Source: Sulfurimonas sp. SAG-AH-194-I05
Lineage (GTDB): Bacteria; Campylobacterota; Campylobacteria; Campylobacterales; Sulfurimonadaceae
Direction: 5' to 3'
Length of the DNA: 64,000 nt
Assembly (NCBI RefSeq): GCF_029215955.1
Contig: NZ_JAEMVA010000002.1
Location: 1-64,000 of the forward strand
The position numbers and the translations under genes are program-made. Position 1 is the first letter of the stretch. The number at the start of each line of letters is the position of its first letter. This document shows positions 1 to 7,316 of the stretch, piece after piece. The notes under the pieces are model-generated. The model saw only the letters and a list, made by a program, of their open reading frames with translations. It was not told where the DNA came from and made no database searches.

Positions 1-2592
1 TGTATCACTTGAGATTAATTGCTGTGCTAAATGACTTTTTTGATTTTGTAATGCAACAATTTTTTCCTCTATAGTATTTTTCGTAATCATTTTATATGCG
101 AAAACACTTTTAGTTTGCCCTATTCGATGGGCTCTGTCTATTGCTTGTTCTTCACTCGCTTTATTCCACCAAGGATCGTAAATAAAAACATAATCAGCCT
201 TTGTTAAGTTAAGCCCTACTCCTCCTACTTTTAAAGAGAGTATAAAAACACGAATATTCTCATTTTCGTTAAATTCTTGAACCATTTTCGCTCTCTTTTT
301 AGTGGCTCCTGTCATACTTAGGTAGCCTATATTTTTTTTCTCTAACATCTTCCCAATCCTTTGGATAGTCCCTAAATACGAACTAAAAATTAAAATATTG
401 TGATTCTCTTTTAAAAGTTCATCTAAATGGTCACTGAGTTCATTTTCTTTATTTCCTTTAACATCGGCAAATACTTCAGGTTGCGAAGCAATCTGTCTTA
501 GCTCATTAAAAGCTTGAAAAACCAAAAATTGACTCTTTTGGATTCCAACTTCTTCAATTTTTGAATGGATTAAAGTACTGTATCTTCTTTTAGTTTGCTC
601 ATACAGTTTCGCTTGGGGAGCATTCATAGTGTTATAAATAATATTATTTACCCGTTTTGGCAAGTCTTTTGCTACTAATGACTTCGTTCTTCTCAAAATA
701 AAAGGGTAAATTTTCGCACGTAATTCTTTGAGAACTTCTTTGTCTTCTGCTTTACGAATTGGGTCTAAATACTTCTTTTTAAAATCAAGTCCACTTCCAA
801 ACATCATAGGGTTCAAAAATCTAAACTGGGAGTATAAATCCATTAAAGAATTTTCAATAGGTGTACCACTCATACTAAATCGATGTTTAGCATTGAGTAG
901 AAACACAGAAGTTGCAACTTTCGAACTTGGATTTTTAATTGCCTGTGCTTCATCTAAAATCACAGTATCATAGAGCTCTTTACTAAAGAAGTCTATATCT
1001 GTACGCAATGTTCCATAGCTTGTTATAACTAAGTCTGTTGTCGCAGTTTGTTTTTTTCTATTTTTTCCATAATGGAGTGTGTATGTTAAATGAGGAGCAA
1101 ATTTCGCTATTTCATCTTCCCAGTTAAAGAGTAAAGAAACTGGTAAAATTATTAAAACAGCATCTTTAGGCTTGCATGATTTAATATAAGAAAGTAATCC
1201 TAATATTTGCACCGTTTTACCTAAACCCATATCATCAGCCAAACAGCCACCTAAATTGTGCTCATACAAGTACTCTAACCAAGCAACTCCCTCTTTTTGA
1301 TACGGTCGTAAAACTGCTTTAAAGTCCTTAGTCTGTGTACATTCTTTCATACTGTTAAAACCTTCATAGACAGACCGTACTTTTTCGAAGCTGTTGTATT
1401 TTGCATTACTTTCAAGTAACAATGCTACTAAAGGCATATCAAAAAAACTTATTTTGATTCCTTTTTCATTAACATTTAAAAGTCGTTTTAGTGAGGCAAT
1501 GTAACTTGCATCAACTAAGTTTATCCGTCCATCCTCTAAGGGAATCGATTGATTATCTTCATAATTTTGTAAAAAAGCATGTAACGCAAACGATTCATCT
1601 TCAATGACTACATGCGCATCTCCTTCAAAAAAATCAATTCCTGACTTTATGTTAAGTGATAATTTTGGTTTATTCTTTATAATATCAAAGGCTTCTAAAA
1701 CTTCTATACCCTCTTGTTTATACTGCTTATTTAACTCGATAAAAGTATTCAAAATAAATGCTTTTGCCAAAGTAGAATTTAAAATAAACGTATCTTTTTT
1801 TAAAGAATAATTATTTTGAAATAAGAGTTTTTTATCTTCTTTTTTAATCATACGTCTTAAATTTATACATGCAGGTTCTATGAAACTTTTATCAATCTTG
1901 CATATACATATACTTTCTTCTAATTCATTAATATAAACAACTTTACGTATCTTTTCATTTGTAAAAAAACTAGCTTTATAGTAATCGAGTGTTGCTTCAT
2001 AACGTAAATAAAGCAGGTTATTCTCTACTTTTTCATACACAACACTTGGTTTTAAGAAAACATTTGTACCTATCTTAACTCGATAGTTTTTATAGACTAG
2101 GATAATATTATATAAAGATACAATACGTGATAGAACATTATAAAGCTCTTCTTTTTTATAGAAGGTATCTGCTAAAGTATGCAAGGTATAAAAATTTTCA
2201 CCAACTTTAGATACTTGCCTAATTTGTTCTTCATACCAAATATAATGGTCGTTTATCATTGTTATTTGTCTGACTTTCTCTGCATCAACACTAAAACGAA
2301 GTATAAAACCATCATCTTGGGTACACACTTCTATACTGAGCTTGTGTATATTTGTATTTATATCTAAAAGAACACCCGAATCATCAACAACTTTAACACG
2401 ACTAAGAAGTACTAAAAAAGCATCATCTAAAGGCTTATTTAAATTTTCCAATATCTCTTTATTACGTGCATCTACTCCATAAAGAGTAGAAATATCATCA
2501 ATAATATCACCCTTATAATCAAGAACATTCAAGTACTGGTTACTTGTTAATTGATAATAAAAGTCTAAACTTTTTGTTTGATTGTAGGACAT
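1..2592 (-). CDS. SNF2-family DEAD/H-box helicase, 3' end outside window
   Basis: The minus strand is open for 864 codons from an ATG at 2590-2592 to the window edge, so the C-terminus is missing. The first ~430 residues are a poorly conserved N-terminal region. The SNF2 ATPase core follows, with Walker A motif ADDMGLGKTVQI near residue 450, motif II DEAQAIKNP near residue 545, and a C-terminal helicase domain with DRAHRIGQ near residue 822. These are Swi2/Snf2 signatures; the family uses ATP to translocate on or remodel protein-DNA complexes. The retained part ends a little past the last helicase motif, so probably only a few dozen residues are cut off. It resembles bacterial RapA/HepA-like or SWIM-associated SNF2 proteins, but no SWIM zinc motif was recognised. 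Family certain, exact role unknown. Confidence 0.9.
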   Translation of the reverse strand, partial: MSYNQTKSLDFYYQLTSNQYLNVLDYKGDIIDDISTLYGVDARNKEILENLNKPLDDAFLVLLSRVKVVDDSGVLLDINTNIHKLSIEVCTQDDGFILRFSVDAEKVRQITMINDHYIWYEEQIRQVSKVGENFYTLHTLADTFYKKEELYNVLSRIVSLYNIILVYKNYRVKIGTNVFLKPSVVYEKVENNLLYLRYEATLDYYKASFFTNEKIRKVVYINELEESICICKIDKSFIEPACINLRRMIKKEDKKLLFQNNYSLKKDTFILNSTLAKAFILNTFIELNKQYKQEGIEVLEAFDIIKNKPKLSLNIKSGIDFFEGDAHVVIEDESFALHAFLQNYEDNQSIPLEDGRINLVDASYIASLKRLLNVNEKGIKISFFDMPLVALLLESNAKYNSFEKVRSVYEGFNSMKECTQTKDFKAVLRPYQKEGVAWLEYLYEHNLGGCLADDMGLGKTVQILGLLSYIKSCKPKDAVLIILPVSLLFNWEDEIAKFAPHLTYTLHYGKNRKKQTATTDLVITSYGTLRTDIDFFSKELYDTVILDEAQAIKNPSSKVATSVFLLNAKHRFSMSGTPIENSLMDLYSQFRFLNPMMFGSGLDFKKKYLDPIRKAEDKEVLKELRAKIYPFILRRTKSLVAKDLPKRVNNIIYNTMNAPQAKLYEQTKRRYSTLIHSKIEEVGIQKSQFLVFQAFNELRQIASQPEVFADVKGNKENELSDHLDELLKENHNILIFSSYLGTIQRIGKMLEKKNIGYLSMTGATKKRAKMVQEFNENENIRVFILSLKVGGVGLNLTKADYVFIYDPWWNKASEEQAIDRAHRIGQTKSVFAYKMITKNTIEEKIVALQNQKSHLAQQLISSDT

Positions 2593-2723
2593 TTACTTGC
2601 CTTATATTTTATAGAGAGATTCTATTAAAATATAAGAAGAAATGTTAAAAATATGTCTCTTTGCAATATTAAATTGTAAAAATTATTAATTTTAAAAGGG
2701 TAATCACGAAAGGAAGTGTATTC

Positions 2724-2816
2724 CTACACTTTATTAGGTAGTTCACTTATTTTATTTAAATAATATACAGATACAGCTATCACTAAAGTAGCTATTATTA
2801 AGCCTGCTAGTTGCAT
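2724..2816 (-). CDS. Single-helix microprotein (cassette 1, gene B)
   Basis: A 30-codon ORF starts MQLAGLIIATLVIAV, a single hydrophobic helix, and ends in a short charged tail with KISEL. Its ATG overlaps the stop of the preceding reading frame as TAATG. The same layout occurs at 13169-13267, 17511-17603 and 32333-32431, which is the main reason to believe such a short ORF is real. Product and function are not recognised. A small inverted repeat (AGTGTA, 4 nt, TACACT) lies just downstream at about 2715-2730 and overlaps the stop codon. Confidence 0.55.
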   Translation of the reverse strand: MQLAGLIIATLVIAVSVYYLNKISELPNKV

Positions 2817-2987
2817 TATTCTTTCTCCAGTTCATCTAATTTTATGTATACATTGGTTTTTCACCTGATACAACGGCATATATTAAACCAGCTTCACCAC
2901 TTAAAAGAGCAAGAAGAATTAAAAAGTACCCTCTAAACTCTTCTTGTAAAAACTAATTTCTTTTTCTAGTCGCTCTTTTTTGCTCAT
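2816..2987 (-). pseudogene. Decayed small membrane protein (cassette 1, gene A)
   Basis: It begins MSKKERLEKEISFYKK, closely matching the start of the intact protein at 13267-13521 (MSKKDKIKEDISIL). It then needs at least two frame changes to continue through a hydrophobic stretch (YFLILLALLSG) to the family-typical end KLDELEKE and the TAATG junction with gene B. One of the two transmembrane segments seen in intact relatives appears deleted. The start-codon context is identical to that of cassette 2, so the promoter region survived while the coding part decayed. Confidence 0.6.
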
Positions 2988-2993
2988 AGTCTA

Positions 2994-2999
2994 ATTATA
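2994..2999 (-). promoter_or_regulatory. -10 box of cassette 1, leaderless geometry
   Basis: Reading the minus strand, TATAAT is followed by TAGACT and then the ATG of gene A. With 6 nt between the hexamer and ATG, transcription would start at about the A of the start codon, giving a leaderless mRNA. The same sequence occurs before cassette 2. Confidence 0.55.
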
Positions 3000-3020
3000 T
3001 CAAAAGTAATACTAAAAACT

Positions 3021-3947
3021 TTACCCATCATTAGTAATAGCAGTAATTAACTCTTTTAAAATGTCTTCACATGTAGCGTTGTCTATTTGGCAAGTTCCAG
3101 CAGCTCCATGTCCACCTCCGCCATATTTAAGCATTAACTCGCCAACATTTGTTTTTGAACTTCTGTCAATTATAGACTTTCCTGTTGCAAAAACTGTGTT
3201 TTGTTTTTTAAAGCCCCAAAGAACATGTATAGAAATATTTGTTTGTGGAAACATTGCGTAAATCATAAAACGATTTCCTGGAAAAATTGTTTCTTCTTCA
3301 CGTAAGTCTAAAATAATTAAATTTTTATGAATTGTTGTACATCTTTGCAGTTGGTCTTTAAACTCTCCCGCATACTTGTTAAAAAGTTCAACTCTTTCTT
3401 TTACATCTGGGAGTTCCATAATATCTTCTATTCCATGGTCATGGCAGTAGTCGATTAAATCCATCATGAGTTCATAGTTAGAAATTCTAAAGTCACGAAA
3501 ACGCCCTAGACCCGTTCGAGAATCCATTAAAAATGAAAGTAAATCCCAACCCTTAGGATTTAAAATATCTTCTTCACTAAACTGTGCGGCATCTGCCTTG
3601 TCAACTGCTACCATCATATCTTCACGAATCATAGAAAGATCGTTATCTTTAATGTAATAATCATAAATTACACGAGCCGCAGAAGGAGCATCTGGTATAA
3701 TAATGTAGTTATCAGCCTCACCATTACGAATAGACTCACTCTCATGATGATCAAACACTAAATGTGCATTTGCAACATAAGGAAGGTTTGTAATGATGTC
3801 ATTTTCAGTAATAGTTATCGTGCCATCTTGCATATCTTTAGGATGTACAAACTTAATTTCATCGATTAACTCTAACTGTTTTAAAATTACAGCACATACT
3901 AAACCATCCATATCACTTCTTGTGACTAAACGAAATTTACCACTCAT
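3021..3947 (-). CDS. DHH-family phosphoesterase
   Basis: 308 residues. The N-terminal DHH domain shows RSDMDGLVCAVIL (residues 9-21) and FDHHESE (around residue 66), the metal-binding signatures of the family. The C-terminal DHHA1 domain ends with KYGGGGHGAAGTC, the glycine-rich substrate loop. Such enzymes hydrolyse nanoRNA, cyclic dinucleotide intermediates or polyphosphate with Mn2+; which substrate applies here cannot be read from the sequence. A GGAG ribosome binding site sits 7 nt before the ATG. It is transcribed alone, divergent from nothing nearby and followed by the decayed cassette. Confidence 0.88.
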   Translation of the reverse strand: MSGKFRLVTRSDMDGLVCAVILKQLELIDEIKFVHPKDMQDGTITITENDIITNLPYVANAHLVFDHHESESIRNGEADNYIIIPDAPSAARVIYDYYIKDNDLSMIREDMMVAVDKADAAQFSEEDILNPKGWDLLSFLMDSRTGLGRFRDFRISNYELMMDLIDYCHDHGIEDIMELPDVKERVELFNKYAGEFKDQLQRCTTIHKNLIILDLREEETIFPGNRFMIYAMFPQTNISIHVLWGFKKQNTVFATGKSIIDRSSKTNVGELMLKYGGGGHGAAGTCQIDNATCEDILKELITAITNDG

Positions 3948-3996
3948 ATTTACACTCCGTACATTATTTTAAATTATTATACTCTCAAATACCTAA

Positions 3997-5280
3997 CTAT
4001 TTAGTAACAATAGCAAAACTAAGGTCTAAAATTTCTTTATGGTTTTTAATAAAAGTATTTAAATCTTTTAGCTGTAGCTTCTCAATTTTTTGAAGTTCCT
4101 TAACGGAAGATCCTAATTCTTCTCCCTTATAGTATTCCATAAAAGTACGACTAAGTCTTTGACTCATAGTCTCTACTCGTAATGGCTCACTCCCTAATAA
4201 GAATTTTTTTGTTTGCTCTAACTCTTCTTGTGTAACACCTTTTTTAACAAAAGTAGCAATAACATCTTCAACTGTCTTTTTCGCTTCATCCATTGACTCA
4301 AGTTTTGTTTGTAAATAACCTGTCACATAGGAGCTTGACTTCGTAACACTTACTCTTGCGTACGCAGAATACGCAAGTCCACGTTTTACGCGAACCTCTT
4401 CCATTAAACGAGAACCAAAACCACCAGTACCTAAAATAAACATTGCAACACGCGCTTTATAGTAGTCTTTGTCGCCTTCTTGCATGTGGTATGGTGAGCC
4501 AAAATAAACATACGCTTGTTCTGTTTCTTTTTTCAAAATACTTATTTGTGGCTTTGTAATAACTTCTCGTCGTTGTGTTATTGTTTTTGTACCAACTGCT
4601 ACATTATTTATAATTTTTACAATCTTCTTTTTTGTTTCTTTGAGGTTAATATCTCCACCTAAAACAACAATGAGTTTTGAAGAAACAAGATTCGTTTTGA
4701 TAAACTTTTGAACATCTTCTAGATTTATACTTTTTAAACTCGCAACAGTACCAGACGATGGATTTTCCAAGCTCGTTCCCTTAAATAAGACAGCCTTGAG
4801 TTCCTTTGCTGCAATGTAGTCAAAGTCATTTTCTTTTCGAGTTAAAGAACCTATGCTGGTTGTTTTCACTTTTTGTAAGGCTTCTTTTGTAAAGTTAGGA
4901 CTTTTTAAAATATCTTCAAAGTATTGCAGTCCCTCATCAAAGTTTTCAGTCAGTGAACCTACTTCTATAACAAAAGTTTCAACCCCTGTTGAAGCAGAAA
5001 TATGTATAGCACGTGACTCTAAGGCCTCAGCAAAAGCTGAAGACCCAAGCTCTTTTGTACCCTCATTCATAACCCTTGCACTTATTTTTGCAAGTCCAGC
5101 TTTTGTTGTATCTGTAATACTGCCAGAGTCTGTAAAAATAAACTGCATCGTTGCAAGAGGAAGACGCTTGTCACTCTCAAATATAAGAGGTATTTTTATA
5201 CCATTTGTTTCAATGTATTCTATAGTTGTTGCCATGAGTATTTGTCCTAATATTAGTATTGTTATTATAATCTTTTTCAT
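3997..5280 (-). CDS. M16-family peptidase homologue lacking the zinc motif
   Basis: 427 residues with an N-terminal signal peptide (about residues 1-17), so exported to the periplasm. The fold signature of M16 peptidases is present: ATMQFIFTDSGSITD at residues 43-57 and the C-terminal GGFGSRLMEEVRVKRGLAYS around residue 285, which is typical of the second M16 half. However the inverted zinc motif HxxEH, expected right after the GSITD segment, is replaced by RVMNEGTKELGS. The Campylobacterota protein recalled as HP1012/PqqE of Helicobacter has the same NEGT sequence at this place, so this is a family trait rather than a mutation. It most likely acts as the non-catalytic partner of an active M16 subunit encoded elsewhere. 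Confidence 0.85.
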   Translation of the reverse strand: MKKIIITILILGQILMATTIEYIETNGIKIPLIFESDKRLPLATMQFIFTDSGSITDTTKAGLAKISARVMNEGTKELGSSAFAEALESRAIHISASTGVETFVIEVGSLTENFDEGLQYFEDILKSPNFTKEALQKVKTTSIGSLTRKENDFDYIAAKELKAVLFKGTSLENPSSGTVASLKSINLEDVQKFIKTNLVSSKLIVVLGGDINLKETKKKIVKIINNVAVGTKTITQRREVITKPQISILKKETEQAYVYFGSPYHMQEGDKDYYKARVAMFILGTGGFGSRLMEEVRVKRGLAYSAYARVSVTKSSSYVTGYLQTKLESMDEAKKTVEDVIATFVKKGVTQEELEQTKKFLLGSEPLRVETMSQRLSRTFMEYYKGEELGSSVKELQKIEKLQLKDLNTFIKNHKEILDLSFAIVTK

Positions 5281-5303
5281 TTTAAAACCTACCTATCTTA
5301 AAC

Positions 5304-5331
5304 TTGCTTCATTGATTTTTTATGTTATAAT
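5304..5331 (+). promoter_or_regulatory. Sigma70-like promoter facing the PemK/MazF 3' end
   Basis: TTGCTT at 5304-5309 and a perfect TATAAT at 5326-5331 are separated by 16 nt. No plus-strand gene follows; the only structure downstream is the pair of hairpins at 5346-5380, so the promoter would drive a small RNA. Confidence 0.5.
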
Positions 5332-5337
5332 GGTATT

Positions 5338-5385
5338 TAACACAACCTGCTTGCAGGAAGCCTTTACTTTTAGTAAGGGCATATA
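5338..5385 (+). ncRNA. Predicted small structured RNA next to PemK/MazF toxin
   Basis: Immediately after the promoter lie two hairpins. The first, CCTG-CTTG-CAGG, is at 5346-5357. The second has an 8-bp stem, GCCTTTAC at 5360-5367 pairing with GTAAGGGC at 5373-5380, around a 5-nt loop. There is no U-tract, so it is not an obvious terminator for either neighbour. A transcript would run convergently into the 3' end of the toxin gene. The function as antisense or antitoxin RNA is hypothesis; an alternative is a processing hairpin at the toxin mRNA 3' end. Confidence 0.4.
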
Positions 5386-5793
5386 TCAATTTAACTCTAA
5401 TAAATCTTTCATCTGTAACTTCAAATTTTTAAAATCTTCTACAGATATTTTACCTAACTTACTTTTCACTCTACTTATATCAAACAATTTCATTTGTGAA
5501 AGAATTGCATAATTAATTCGAGTACTATTGTTAACCATAAACTTATAATGAAACATATCATCTTTTATAGAAGTAGTTAATGGTATCCCTAAAAAGGTGT
5601 CCTTACTAAACTTTCTAAACACTAAAACTGGTCTTAAAAACTCATGACCCTTTCCATTTGTTTCATAACCAATATTTTGACCAAGCTTCAACCAATAAAC
5701 TTCTCTCACCTTAAATGTAAAAGTGTTTTTAGGTGAGATCTCTTTTTTTATTGTATTCCATTTATCAAATTCTTCTATAGGATCAACGTTCAC
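5386..5793 (-). CDS. PemK/MazF-family toxin-like protein, no antitoxin gene
   Basis: 135 residues starting at GTG. The segment REVYWLKLGQNIGYE (residues 30-44) followed by RPVLVFRKFSKDTFLGIPLT matches the beta-barrel core of PemK/MazF endoribonucleases, including the conserved R-P-V-L-V and I-P-L-T-T elements. The family cleaves mRNA. The usual small antitoxin gene is missing: only 33 nt separate it from mqnC upstream, and downstream lies only the hairpin element at 5338-5385. The weak ribosome binding site and GTG start suggest low expression. It belongs to the longer FDKWN-type branch rather than classical MazF. Confidence 0.75.
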   Translation of the reverse strand: MNVDPIEEFDKWNTIKKEISPKNTFTFKVREVYWLKLGQNIGYETNGKGHEFLRPVLVFRKFSKDTFLGIPLTTSIKDDMFHYKFMVNNSTRINYAILSQMKLFDISRVKSKLGKISVEDFKNLKLQMKDLLELN

Positions 5794-5826
5794 AGAATCA
5801 CTTTTTCATGTATAAACTTTGAAATT

Positions 5827-6888
5827 TTACTGTGCACATTCAAAAAACTCTAATGTTTCGTAAGCCGTATTTCTACGTGCTGCTATTTCACCTATGTCTT
5901 GGATTAAGTGAATCATCTCTTCTTTTGCCATGCTATACGCAGCTCCCGCTGAACTAACAACATTTTCTTCCATCATCGTTGAACCTAAGTCATTTGCACC
6001 AAATCGAAGTGCCATTTGACCAATGTAAGGACCCTGTGTAACCCAAGAACTTTGAATATTTGGAACATTATCAAGGTACAAACGTGCCACTGCCAAAAGT
6101 CTTAAGTAACGGTTTGACGATGGTTTTTCCATGTCAGGAATACGTGCTAAAAGTTCTGTGTTCTTTCCTTGAAAACTCCACATTATGAAAGCTCGAAAAC
6201 CACCTGTTTCATCTTGTAAGTTTCTAATCATATCGAAGTGATTAATTATGTCTTCATCCGACTCAACTGTTCCATACATCATAGTTGCCGTACTCATAAT
6301 GTCTAACTTATGTGCTTGACGGTGTACATTAACCCAAACTTCTGCATCTATTTTTTTAGGTGCAATAATATCACGTACCCTGTCAGAAAGTATTTCAGCA
6401 CCAGCCCCAGGAATAGAAGCTAAACCCTTTGCTTTAAGACGAGTTAGAACCTCTTCAATCGTAATGCGAGAAACCTTAGCAATAAAGTCTAACTCAATAG
6501 AAGAAAATCCATGAATAGTAATACTCGGATACTTCACATGTATATGTTCAACTAAGTCTTCATACCAAGCGATTTTCAGCTTAGGATGCACTCCACCTTG
6601 AAAAAGAATTTGTGTACCACCGATTTCTAAAAGTTCATCTATTTTTGCATCAATTTCTTCAAATGTTAAAACATAAGCATCAGCATCTTTTTCATGTCTG
6701 TAAAAAGCACAAAACTTACAATCGACCCAACAAATGTTAGTGTAGTTAATATTTCTGTCAATTACAAAGGTAGTTATTCCCTTAGGATGTAACTCTTTTT
6801 TTCTTGCACTTGCCATACGACCGAGTGTGTTTAAGTCAGCATTCTTCATTAAATCAAGTGCTTCTTCTTTTGTTAGCCTTGTGTGCAT
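5827..6888 (-). CDS. mqnC: Cyclic dehypoxanthinyl futalosine synthase
   Basis: 353-residue radical SAM enzyme of the futalosine route to menaquinone. The 4Fe-4S cluster motif is CWVDCKFCAFYR (residues 54-65). Family-specific segments follow: GGTQILFQGGVHPKL, SIPGAGAEILSDRVRDII and NLQDETGGFRAFIMW. It converts dehypoxanthine futalosine to its cyclic form in the cytoplasm. Its start overlaps the end of the DUF302 gene by 16 nt, so the two are probably co-transcribed with the multiheme cytochrome, a plausible link because menaquinol is the usual electron donor to such cytochromes. Confidence 0.95.
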   Translation of the reverse strand: MHTRLTKEEALDLMKNADLNTLGRMASARKKELHPKGITTFVIDRNINYTNICWVDCKFCAFYRHEKDADAYVLTFEEIDAKIDELLEIGGTQILFQGGVHPKLKIAWYEDLVEHIHVKYPSITIHGFSSIELDFIAKVSRITIEEVLTRLKAKGLASIPGAGAEILSDRVRDIIAPKKIDAEVWVNVHRQAHKLDIMSTATMMYGTVESDEDIINHFDMIRNLQDETGGFRAFIMWSFQGKNTELLARIPDMEKPSSNRYLRLLAVARLYLDNVPNIQSSWVTQGPYIGQMALRFGANDLGSTMMEENVVSSAGAAYSMAKEEMIHLIQDIGEIAARRNTAYETLEFFECAQ

Positions 6889-7316
6889 GTTCCAGCTTTT
6901 GTAGTTATTTTATCCATAGCACCGTTTATTTTTTTCTCACGTGCAGGAATTGAAAGTGCATGAACTCCAGCTAACCATGTTCCGTTTCTGTATGCCATGC
7001 GTACTTTTTCATCTTTGTCTTTATACACTAAAATTTTCATCGGTAAATCAAGTCCAACTGTCATATCTTTTTTCATTAAAGATGTTCCAAGTTTTGGGTT
7101 CCCAAAAACAATAAGCTTTGACTCTCTCATTTTCATGTTTACAGATTTTGCATTTTTTTGGTGATTTACCACTTTAAAAACACGCAAACCTTTTTTACCT
7201 AAAATAGTTTTAATATTTTGAATTGTTTTTGTAACGCTACAAGAACTCTCTTTTATTATAATATCGTTCGCCATAAGTGAGATTCCACATGCTAAGACTA
7301 TAAGTAGTTTTTTCAT
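6873..7316 (-). CDS. Secreted DUF302-domain protein
   Basis: The start at 7316 (MKKLLIVLACG) is preferred over an in-frame ATG three codons earlier because AAGGA lies a proper distance upstream and because it forms a TAATG overlap with the cytochrome stop codon. The 147-residue product has a signal peptide ending near MAND and a DUF302 domain with VFGNPKLGTSLMKKD and LDLPMKILVYKD, the conserved heart of that family. DUF302 proteins are periplasmic and often found near redox or metal genes; their biochemical role is unknown. Co-directional with the cytochrome upstream and mqnC downstream. Confidence 0.8.
   Translation of the reverse strand: MKKLLIVLACGISLMANDIIIKESSCSVTKTIQNIKTILGKKGLRVFKVVNHQKNAKSVNMKMRESKLIVFGNPKLGTSLMKKDMTVGLDLPMKILVYKDKDEKVRMAYRNGTWLAGVHALSIPAREKKINGAMDKITTKAGTCTQG

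Noticed and set aside
4853-5512. 219-codon open frame on the plus strand across the M16 homologue gene
   Set aside because: It is antisense to a clear family member, has no domain or ribosome binding site and reflects the codon bias of the opposite strand.
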